A stretch of DNA of 64,000 nucleotides, taken from NCBI RefSeq assembly GCF_021295395.1, contig NZ_JAIWOU010000001.1, positions 1,796,001-1,860,000 on the forward strand. The letters run 5' to 3'. The stretch is from Komagataeibacter sp. FNDCR2 (lineage in GTDB: Bacteria > Pseudomonadota > Alphaproteobacteria > Acetobacterales > Acetobacteraceae). The notes beneath the pieces are model-generated. The model saw only the letters and a list, made by a program, of their open reading frames with translations. It was not told the origin of the DNA and ran no database searches. The position numbers were made by a program, and so were the translations under genes. Shown piece after piece: positions 54,998-64,000 of this stretch (position 1 is its first letter; every line of letters starts with the position of its first letter).

Positions 54998-56095
54998 ATG
55001 CGCTTGGTCATGATGATACGCAGGATTGCCGTGCTTTCAAACATTCGCCTGTCACGGCTGCTTTATCCAGTGCTTTTTGTGCTGCTGGCAGCCTGCGCCA
55101 CGCGGGAGTCGCCACCCCCCGCCCCGCCGGCGCGCCATCAGGCGCTGGGCCGCCTGGTCCCGGCGGACCGGCGGGTCGACATTCCGGGCATCGGAGATGT
55201 TCCGCTGCGCATCTGGCCCGCGCATGGCCCCGAACGCGCCGTCATTCTGGCGCTGCACGGTTTCAATGACAGCCGCGACGCATGGGAGCGGCCCGCGCCG
55301 GAGCTGAATGGCGCGGGCATGACCATCATCGCGCCCGACCTGCCCGGCTTTGGCCAGACAGCGCAACGGGGCGGCTGGGCGGGAACCGATAGCCTTGTGC
55401 GCACAGCCGCGACACTGGCCGCCACCATCGGGTACGAACATCCGGGCATTCCCCTGTACATCGTGGGTGAGAGCATGGGGGGCGCCATCGCCACCCTGCT
55501 GGCGGCACGGCCGGACGCGCCGCCGGTGGCGGGGTATATCCTGCTGGCCCCGGCCCTGTGGGATATGGATACGGGCACACGCACCCTGACCCATCTCATG
55601 GCGGCACTCGCCCCGCGCTGGCGGCTCAGCGGGCATGAACTGCCCGTGCATGTGACCGCGGCTGACGACATGCTGGCCCTTGCACGGCTGTATTACGACC
55701 CGCTGACCCTGCGCGACACCAGCACGGTCGCGCTGGCGGGGCTGACCGACCTCATGCACCAGGCGGCACAGGCGGCCCCCACCATGCACGGCCAGGTTCT
55801 GGTGGTCTATGGCGGCCATGACCAGATCATTCCCGCACCTGCCATGGCGAGCGCATGGCAGCGCATGCCGCCCGCCACACGGCGCGATTACATTGCCAAT
55901 GGCTACCATCTCCTGCTGCGCAGCCGCGACGGGGGGGTGGTGACAGACGATATGATAAGCTGGATTCTGCAACGCGATACGTTTCTGCCCTCGGGCGGGG
56001 ATCTGGCGGCCGCGGCATGGGCGACGGACCAGAAAGGCCATGCGGAGCCACTCCCCATCGTGCCGGGCTGGATGGACTGGTCCGCACCCCGATAA
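54998..56095 (+). CDS. Alpha/beta hydrolase lipoprotein (monoacylglycerol-lipase-like)
   Basis: 365 aa from ATG 54998; ATGs at 55010 and 55013 are alternatives. Signal with lipobox LLAAC. Hydrolase fold: oxyanion region ILALHGFNDSRDAWER, nucleophile elbow IVGESMGGAIA (G-x-S-x-G), acid in VYGGHDQIIPAPA, and His in ANGYHLLLRS. The blocks HGFNDSR and GESMGG are typical of the serine aminopeptidase-S33/monoglyceride lipase type. Tethered at the cell envelope; substrate unknown. Confidence 0.88.
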   Translation: MRLVMMIRRIAVLSNIRLSRLLYPVLFVLLAACATRESPPPAPPARHQALGRLVPADRRVDIPGIGDVPLRIWPAHGPERAVILALHGFNDSRDAWERPAPELNGAGMTIIAPDLPGFGQTAQRGGWAGTDSLVRTAATLAATIGYEHPGIPLYIVGESMGGAIATLLAARPDAPPVAGYILLAPALWDMDTGTRTLTHLMAALAPRWRLSGHELPVHVTAADDMLALARLYYDPLTLRDTSTVALAGLTDLMHQAAQAAPTMHGQVLVVYGGHDQIIPAPAMASAWQRMPPATRRDYIANGYHLLLRSRDGGVVTDDMISWILQRDTFLPSGGDLAAAAWATDQKGHAEPLPIVPGWMDWSAPR

Positions 56096-56143
56096 TTTTT
56101 AGGGGTGGCGTTCAACGCATTCCCGATGTATGCAGGCGGGAAT

Positions 56144-56220
56144 GGACTCGTAGCTCAGCTGGATAGAGCGTCGCCCTCCGAAGGCGAAGGTCGAAGGTTC
56201 GAATCCTTTCGAGTCCGCCA
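56144..56220 (+). tRNA. tRNA-Arg (CCG)
   Basis: 77 nt with encoded CCA. Acceptor GGACTCG pairs with CGAGTCC; D-arm AGCTCAGCTGGATAGAGC; anticodon loop CTCCGAA with CCG at 56178-56180; T-arm GAAGGTTCGAATCCTTTC. Confidence 0.97.
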
Positions 56221-56271
56221 TCCCATAATTCCGTCAGCCGTGCTTCTTCTGTTTGTATGCACAAGCAGGGC

Positions 56272-56338
56272 ACCATCTTTTTTTAAAAAGATGGCGTTTT
56301 TTCAAAGCTTTTTAAAAAAAGCTTCACCAAAAACTTCC
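56272..56338 (-). repeat. Dispersed AT-rich double-palindrome repeat, copy B (reversed)
   Basis: ACCATCTTTTTTTAAAAAGATGG (56272-56294) then GCGTTTTTTCAAAGCTTTTTAAAAAAAGCTTC and CACCAAAAACTTCC; its reverse complement aligns with copy A base for base over most of its length. Confidence 0.7.
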
Positions 56339-56401
56339 TTTTGATCTGGGGAATATTTCATAGGCAGTGTTTAGGCCATCTGCCCGGTATTTTGTGTCCG
56401 T

Positions 56402-57412
56402 TCATAGCACCGCTTTATTTTTCACGGGCAGGGACGCATAACCATCGGGATGTTTTTCAGCCCATGCTAGGGCTGTTTCCACTATGGAATCCAGATCATC
56501 AAAGGTGCTTTTCCAGCCCGTCTCACGTTGCAGCAAAGCAGAGCTGGCCACGAGAACCGCCGGGTCCCCTGCCCTGCGTGGCGCCCAGCGCCAGTCAAGG
56601 CGACGCCCTGAAACCCGTTCGATACTCTGCACGACTTCAAGGTTTGAATACCCTTTACCATTGCCAATATTATACGTAACGCTCCGCTGGCCGATCGCCC
56701 CCATGGCGGCGAGATGGGCGCGGGCCAGATCGGTTACATGCACATAATCACGGATGCAGCTTCCATCGGGCGTGGGGTAGTCGTTACCGAACAGATCGAG
56801 GGAAGGACGTTTTCCCAATACGGTCTGGATCGCCAAAGGAATGAGATGCGTTTCCGGCTGATGATCCTCACCTGCGCGACCCTGGGGGTCCGCCCCTGCC
56901 GCGTTGAAATAACGCAGGCACGCGCTACGCAGCCCATATAGCCTGTCAGCCCAGTACAGGGCCCGTTCAACCATGAGTTTGCTTTCGCCATAAGGGGTAG
57001 ATGGCGAAATATGTGAAGTTTCCGAAATAATGGTATTGTCGGTATTACTGAACAGGGCCGCTGTGGAAGAGAAAACAAATGCCGGAACCTTATGCCGCAC
57101 GGCCAGTTCGATCAGCGTCAGCGCAGGCGCGACATTCTCGCGCAGATACATGAAAGGCGCGCGCATGCTTTCCGCGACCAGGGAACGCGCCGCAAAATGC
57201 ATGATCCCGTCCCAGGGGCCGTCGCCCAGAATGTCATCCACCAATGCGGTATTGGACAGGTCTCCCATAACAAACCGGGCTTCTGAAGGTACGGCCTGCC
57301 GGTGTCCGGTACTGAGATTATCCAGCACAACAACGTCATGCCCGGCATCCAACAGCATCAGGACAACGTGACTGCCTATATAACCTGCACCTCCAGTAAC
57401 AAAAAACCGCAT
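56402..57412 (-). CDS. galE: UDP-glucose 4-epimerase
   Basis: 336 aa. Extended SDR: TGGAGYIGSHV (GxxGxxG), MHFAARSLV, VFSSTAALF with catalytic Ser/Thr region, YGESKLMVE (YxxxK), LRYFNAAGADP and YVHVTDLARAHL, all typical of GalE. Interconverts UDP-glucose and UDP-galactose for polysaccharide synthesis. It is the last of four genes on the minus strand after the polysaccharide export genes, gap 150 bp. Confidence 0.96.
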   Translation of the reverse strand: MRFFVTGGAGYIGSHVVLMLLDAGHDVVVLDNLSTGHRQAVPSEARFVMGDLSNTALVDDILGDGPWDGIMHFAARSLVAESMRAPFMYLRENVAPALTLIELAVRHKVPAFVFSSTAALFSNTDNTIISETSHISPSTPYGESKLMVERALYWADRLYGLRSACLRYFNAAGADPQGRAGEDHQPETHLIPLAIQTVLGKRPSLDLFGNDYPTPDGSCIRDYVHVTDLARAHLAAMGAIGQRSVTYNIGNGKGYSNLEVVQSIERVSGRRLDWRWAPRRAGDPAVLVASSALLQRETGWKSTFDDLDSIVETALAWAEKHPDGYASLPVKNKAVL

Positions 57413-57562
57413 ATTCCCTCATCTCGCACTAATCAATACGTATCAAAAAACAATATTTTACAAACACATTACTGAAAGCAGTAATGTTTTCCCTATTGTA
57501 TATCCGTCAGGCAGACTGACCAGTTCAGCGGATATACCAATGACCCCTTATGCCCGCAGCAG

Positions 57563-58792
57563 TCAGTGGCTGACCCGACCAGCCGACATTCCCGGCGACA
57601 TGAGGGTATTGATCAGGTTGAACGTCTTGGCGACCTTATTGGTCTTGGCATTGGCAATGTACAGTACATCCTTGTTTTTCATCGGAAAATGTTCAGCAAG
57701 GAAATAGCTGGCCGGGTTGATCATATCCAGTTGGTACACGATGGGCATCCTGGACTCCCCGGTCGTAACGGGCAGACCAAGACGCTGCGCTATATCGGCA
57801 TCCTCATACCGGAACAGAAAGATGGCATTTGGATCGGCCTGACTGTCCGACGGCCCGCCAACACGCGCCAGGGCTTCGGCCAGATTGACAGTTGAAGTAG
57901 TGAAGGGCGTTTCCGTAACCTGATGCGCGGCGCCAAAGGCTGTAAAGCTGCGGGGTTCAAGAATAAGCTGAATGCGGTCTCCCGCCTGAAGCAGGATATT
58001 CTGGGCAGGATCCTGTTCCAGATCCCGCAGCGACGTTTCAGCCTGACTGCCATGCCGCTCGAGCCGCACAATCATGTCTTCAGGCTGCTGCATACTCCCG
58101 CCGGCAAGAGCTATGGCGTCGATCAGCCGTTCCTGATGGAGTGTCAGCGGGATACGACCGGAACGTTTGACCGCACCGTAAACAATGACCGAGTTTTCCA
58201 GGTCCGTCTGGATTTTCACCATAACCTGGGGTGATTGCGATTTACTCTTGAGGCGACTCTGGATTTCAGCCTCGATCTGCTCGCTCGTCAGGCCAGTAAC
58301 ATGCAGCAGACCGATATAGGGTAAGGTGATGTCGCCATTCCCATCCACCGGCACCGCGGAAATCAGGGTCGGCTTGGCCGTGGAGGAGGGAGCTGACGTG
58401 GTGGAGCCGGAGGTGAACACCCCCACACCCATTTCATAAATGGCAATATCCAACGAATCACCCGGTCCGACCCGGTCGTTGGGAAGCGACTTCACTGCCT
58501 CGCTGGCCAGCATGGAGAAGGAAGGGGGTCTTTCACTATTCAGCAATGTTATGAGATCGGGACTGATCTGTACGATTCCGTACCCGACCGAGTTTTTCTT
58601 GGGGTCTTTCTGGGCATGTTTGACTTCGGATTCCGTGGGGCCGCTATTGGGGAGCGTGTTGCATCCTGCAAGCCCCAGCCCAAGAATCATTATCGCCAGA
58701 ATGGCACCCTGTGTGGAAGGCCTGATCCGTTTTTTATGGATAAGCCCCCCACCATGCGGAGCAGCAGGCAAAGCATGCAGCTTGTTTAGCAT
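57563..58792 (-). CDS. Polysaccharide export outer-membrane protein (Wza/KpsD type)
   Basis: 409 aa. Lipobox LGLGLAGCN with Cys, preceded by a basic N-terminus. Contains the Poly_export (PES) domain: RVGPGDSLDIAIYEMGVGV and VPVDGNGDITLPYIGLLHVTGLTSEQIEAEI, followed by SLBB-like repeats (VIVYGAVKRSGRIPLT..., HLPLQ-like block ILLQAGDRIQLILEPRSF). Forms the outer-membrane channel for capsular or exopolysaccharide. Same strand as KpsE and KpsM. Confidence 0.9.
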   Translation of the reverse strand: MLNKLHALPAAPHGGGLIHKKRIRPSTQGAILAIMILGLGLAGCNTLPNSGPTESEVKHAQKDPKKNSVGYGIVQISPDLITLLNSERPPSFSMLASEAVKSLPNDRVGPGDSLDIAIYEMGVGVFTSGSTTSAPSSTAKPTLISAVPVDGNGDITLPYIGLLHVTGLTSEQIEAEIQSRLKSKSQSPQVMVKIQTDLENSVIVYGAVKRSGRIPLTLHQERLIDAIALAGGSMQQPEDMIVRLERHGSQAETSLRDLEQDPAQNILLQAGDRIQLILEPRSFTAFGAAHQVTETPFTTSTVNLAEALARVGGPSDSQADPNAIFLFRYEDADIAQRLGLPVTTGESRMPIVYQLDMINPASYFLAEHFPMKNKDVLYIANAKTNKVAKTFNLINTLMSPGMSAGRVSH

Positions 58793-58912
58793 CGCGATAA
58801 AAATCTTCCCTCAGCCGATGGAGCCGAAGCGCCCCTGATACTACACGGATGCTGCGGTGTCTTCATTCCTGATGTCAGGCTCAAACACACCGCTCTTCAG
58901 GAAAACGCGCCA

Positions 58913-60049
58913 TCAGATAGCATGCTCCTTGATGCCGGTGATCAAAAGACGGCCGATCAGAAGTGTCACCATGCCTCCCACGAATACGGCTACCACCATC
59001 AGCACGCCATGGGGATAAGTCGGGATGCTGGGCATATTCGGCTCGACAACCCGGACAATGTAAACCTGCTGCCGCAAGGCCTCTGCACGGGCAACCTGCA
59101 GTTCGGTCGCTGTCGCATTGTAATTGATCTGGGCGAATTCACGCTCCATCATCATCTCGTCATAATCGGATATGTTAAGGGCTATCTGTTTTTTATTGCC
59201 GACCATATCACGCTGCTGCTCGATCTGCTGATCGAGCGCATGAATCCGCTCCTTGATGGTCTGGACCTGGGGGCTGGCCGGGTCGATGTAACGCAGCATC
59301 TGACTTAACTGCGTATCCGCCTGGGCCAGTTCCGTCTGCAACTGTGCAATAAGGGAAATCCCCGCGACAGAGGATTTCTGGGGGTCGAGATCGCCCGTTT
59401 TTTGTCGGAACGCCGTCAGGCGCTGCTGGACCTTCCTGACCCGCTGCTCGGCCTCGGCCACTTCATCATCAGCAACACTGATCGTATTTTTGGATACCCG
59501 GGCGTTAAAGTCATTGATACGCTGCTCTCCCAGTTGCAGGAGGGTTCGCGTAATCTGTTCCGCGTCATCCGGCCGGAAGGCACGGACAGCCAGTGACGTC
59601 ACCCCAGTGTCTTCATGAAAAATCACGTCAACATGACGAAGATAATATTTCAGCAGTTTTTCTGGCGGGGGAGAGGCCCAGAACAGACGGGAAATAAAAT
59701 CCGTTCCCGGCCGACGAAAGATGCTCACCAGATCCAGGCGCTTCTGCAAGGCGGCAACGGCGTCATGGGACTTCATATAGGTATTGACGGCAAAGCCCTC
59801 AGCCAGTCCCGAACCGGCAGCGGCCATGCCCATGCCCGCCATCATACCCATTCCGGCACCACCGGACGAGCGCGAAGGCCGACTATCCTTCACTATAAAA
59901 ACGGCTTCGGATTCGTATTGCCCTGTTGCAATGCAACTGTAGTAAAATGCCGCCAGTAACGTAGGCAACACGACAATAATGAAAAATGCTGCATGACGCC
60001 GCATAAAGGCGACCATATTCCCGTCGCCAGATGAATCCAGATTAGTCAT
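58913..60049 (-). CDS. kpsE: Capsule polysaccharide export protein (KpsE/Wzz type)
   Basis: 378 aa. Transmembrane helices near residues 20-40 and 345-370 with a large coiled-coil periplasmic part (SVADDEVAEAEQRVRKVQQRLTAFRQ; IHALDQQIEQQRDMVGNKKQ), typical of polysaccharide co-polymerase/KpsE of group 2-3 capsules. A Met/Gly-rich stretch (GGAGMGMMAGMGMAAAGSG) near residue 65 is unusual. Acts in the periplasm linking KpsM/T and KpsD. Confidence 0.9.
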   Translation of the reverse strand: MTNLDSSGDGNMVAFMRRHAAFFIIVVLPTLLAAFYYSCIATGQYESEAVFIVKDSRPSRSSGGAGMGMMAGMGMAAAGSGLAEGFAVNTYMKSHDAVAALQKRLDLVSIFRRPGTDFISRLFWASPPPEKLLKYYLRHVDVIFHEDTGVTSLAVRAFRPDDAEQITRTLLQLGEQRINDFNARVSKNTISVADDEVAEAEQRVRKVQQRLTAFRQKTGDLDPQKSSVAGISLIAQLQTELAQADTQLSQMLRYIDPASPQVQTIKERIHALDQQIEQQRDMVGNKKQIALNISDYDEMMMEREFAQINYNATATELQVARAEALRQQVYIVRVVEPNMPSIPTYPHGVLMVVAVFVGGMVTLLIGRLLITGIKEHAI

Positions 60050-60097
60050 ACCACCTCAGTACGGGACAAATGCGAATAAAACATGGTCTTCAGAAAA

Positions 60098-60910
60098 TTA
60101 TCCAAGATGAACATCTTTCCTGACTGCCCGCAGGTATATCAGTCCAATTACACTCAGGATCATGCACCAACCTACAACATAGACCGGAAATGTATAATCA
60201 CTGGTGTAATCCTGAAACTGCCCCTCCCGAATAAGCTCGAACGCTTCCGTCGTGGGCCACCATGACAAGTACCAGCGAAAAGGATCAGGCATGGTCTGCT
60301 GGATGCTAAAAGCGCCTGAAATCGGCATGCTCAGATAAGTCGCGGGATGAACCAGACGTTCAACCAGGGTGGATCTTTCACTCGCCGCGGCAATAATCAT
60401 GGAAAGGCCGAAGGAAAACCAGAACAGTATGACTAGCCCGATCAACATAATTAACGGGCGTTGCGGCAGGAAACCATAATCCACTGCCTGCATCATAATC
60501 GACAACACCACAATCGCCAGAATGGTCGAGGCCAGTTCCAGAACAGCCCGTGAAAACAGAACATCGAAAATCGTAATCATCCGATGGTAAAGCAATGTTC
60601 TGTTACTTTCGATCGCATCGGATGCACGATTAATGATCGAACGAAACAGAATATAGCATGTATAACCCGAGATCATGAATGACCCCGTTGGCATTCCATA
60701 GTGTATAAATGGCCCGGATGTGAAATGCAGAATGGAAACACCAATAGTCAGTAACGCTGGCTCAACAATAAGCCACAAGAAACCAATATTATCCCTACCA
60801 AACCGCGTATGTAATTCACGCATGATAAGGGCGCCGATTACACGTGTCTGTACTTTCAGACCGTGCAGTAATTTTTGGGTTTCTGAATGTCGGGAAGAAA
60901 CTTCAGTCAT
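60098..60910 (-). CDS. kpsM: Polysaccharide ABC transporter permease (KpsM type)
   Basis: 270 aa ABC-2 permease. Six hydrophobic segments; the cytoplasmic N-terminus holds IMRELHTRFGRDNIGFLWLIVEPALL, the KpsM/BexB/CtrC signature with RFG...G.lW....P. C-terminal VLVIG-like helix SVIGLIYLRAVRKDVHLG. It moves capsule across the inner membrane with an ATPase (KpsT); this ATPase gene is not present on either side. Confidence 0.9.
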   Translation of the reverse strand: MTEVSSRHSETQKLLHGLKVQTRVIGALIMRELHTRFGRDNIGFLWLIVEPALLTIGVSILHFTSGPFIHYGMPTGSFMISGYTCYILFRSIINRASDAIESNRTLLYHRMITIFDVLFSRAVLELASTILAIVVLSIMMQAVDYGFLPQRPLIMLIGLVILFWFSFGLSMIIAAASERSTLVERLVHPATYLSMPISGAFSIQQTMPDPFRWYLSWWPTTEAFELIREGQFQDYTSDYTFPVYVVGWCMILSVIGLIYLRAVRKDVHLG

Positions 60911-61319
60911 GCATCAGGCGCCACTCAGCTCCGTCGAGGCAGAGTAGCCTCGTAGATACCGATCATGATTACGATTTTACCCTGCACCTGATATCTCCAA
61001 ATCACGCCAGGTTTGCGGTCTGCTCTAGACATGAAAACTGTAGTTTTGGCTTAATCTACTCTGGCTACCTTGTCGAGAGAGAACAGACGTTATCCGTATC
61101 ATCATGATGCTTATCATACCTGGAAGATATTCGAACATAAAGCGCATATAGCCCTTCTCATGTTCATATAAACTATCCTTCCCCGCCAAGGTTCCAGGTC
61201 ATGGATAACGAAGCAAACAGGCTGGTTATCAAATCAGAAAAAATCATCGGGACAAGAGATCGGGACAAACGTGCCAGTCCCGGAACCTGTCGTAAAGCAC
61301 TACGCGGGATTCCTGGCAC
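60911..61319. other. Gene-free stretch between kpsM and the rRNA terminator
   Basis: About 410 bp. AT-rich segments may hold the kpsM promoter. No reading frame is supported by a family or ribosome site. Confidence 0.35.
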
Positions 61320-61349
61320 AAAAAAAGCCACCCGTGTGGGTGGCTTTTT
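61320..61349 (-). terminator. rRNA operon terminator
   Basis: GCCACCC-GTGT-GGGTGGC (61327-61344) with seven T downstream on the minus strand and five on the plus strand; lies after tRNA-fMet, the last gene of the minus-strand rRNA operon. Confidence 0.92.
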
Positions 61350-61374
61350 CTTGTCTTTACAGACGGATAGGATT

Positions 61375-61451
<77 letters not shown>

Positions 61452-61472
61452 ATTGTGAGGGGGATTGGAAGA

Positions 61473-61587
61473 CCTGGCGGCGACCGACTTTCCCGTGCCT
61501 TAAGGCACAGTATCATGGGCGCTGGGGTATTTCACGGCCGAGTTCGGGATGGGATCGGGTGGATCATTCCCCGCCATGGCCACCAGG
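61473..61587 (-). rRNA. rrf: 5S ribosomal RNA
   Basis: About 115 nt. The 5' end CCTGGTGGCCATGGCGGGG pairs with the 3' CCGCCAGG; internal CCCGATCCCATCCCGAACTCGG is the conserved 5S core. Confidence 0.95.
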
Positions 61588-61703
61588 TCATCCAGTCCCC
61601 CTGATTGAGGGGAGAGGATGTGGATGGGTTGGTGTGTTTTGTATGAGTGTTGAGAGTGGATGACTGCTGTGCATGTATGTTGCCACGATTGTGGCGATGG
61701 AAT

Positions 61704-64000
<2,297 letters not shown>

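Overview
The window is a chromosomal segment of a high-GC alphaproteobacterium, most likely an acetic acid bacterium of the Komagataeibacter/Gluconacetobacter type. This is inferred from GC-rich codon use, an NADP-isocitrate dehydrogenase of the eukaryote-like type, periplasmic sugar-lactone and SDR enzymes with Tat signals, an OprB-type porin, a c-di-GMP phosphodiesterase and a 23S-5S-tRNA-fMet rRNA operon end. No species marker was read to completion, so the genus is inference. Nearly every gene has long open shadow frames on the opposite strand because of the base composition; these are left out.

Layout. 1-10.3 kb: a cut-off EptA-like sulfatase-fold transferase, icd, a UPF0114/DedA convergent pair, bluB (lower ligand of B12), aldose epimerase, small exported proteins (CHRD), a Tat-exported SDR, RidA and an RlmB-type rRNA methylase. 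10.4-18.6 kb: tRNA-Tyr, cupin, a PAS-PAS-GAF-GGDEF-EAL phosphodiesterase, ribokinase, a cobalamin riboswitch followed by an OprB-family porin, a lipoprotein and a degenerate peptide-deformylase-like protein. 18.6-28.6 kb: phoU-phoB, a TonB-dependent receptor broken at a nine-G tract, panB, an unknown 331-aa protein followed by a tandem AAA+ ATPase, a class A acid phosphatase and small genes. 28.9-31.8 kb: an isolated type IV secretion outer-membrane-core cassette (VirB7-like, VirB9, VirB10) divergent from a VirB1 lytic transglycosylase. 32-41.5 kb: DUF1269, two beta-propeller lactonase-type exported proteins, an orphan Rieske protein, grxB, a NepR-like small protein, a frameshifted unknown gene, SDR, ABM monooxygenase and fumC.

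41.6-48.7 kb: a TonB-dependent receptor, then a zinc-uptake operon behind a clear Zur box (small membrane ORF, znuC, znuB, znuA), and an SbmA/YddA-type ABC exporter. 49-56.2 kb: DUF2501, a peptide-binding lipoprotein-like SBP, an unusual SCO protein overlapping polA, a CHCC zinc-finger protein, an alpha/beta hydrolase lipoprotein and tRNA-Arg(CCG). 56.4-61 kb: a polysaccharide export group (KpsM, KpsE, KpsD/Wza-type, galE) without the KpsT ATPase. 61.3-64 kb: the 3' end of an rRNA operon on the minus strand.

The most promising signals are the G9-tract receptor (possible phase variation), the B12 riboswitch attached to a porin with a hairpin over the Shine-Dalgarno sequence, the Zur-controlled micro-ORF coupled to znuC, the stand-alone VirB7/9/10+VirB1 cassette, the unknown+AAA pair, metal-ligand-less deformylase and SCO relatives, and a dispersed AT-rich palindromic repeat found at least three times, with a fourth doubtful copy.
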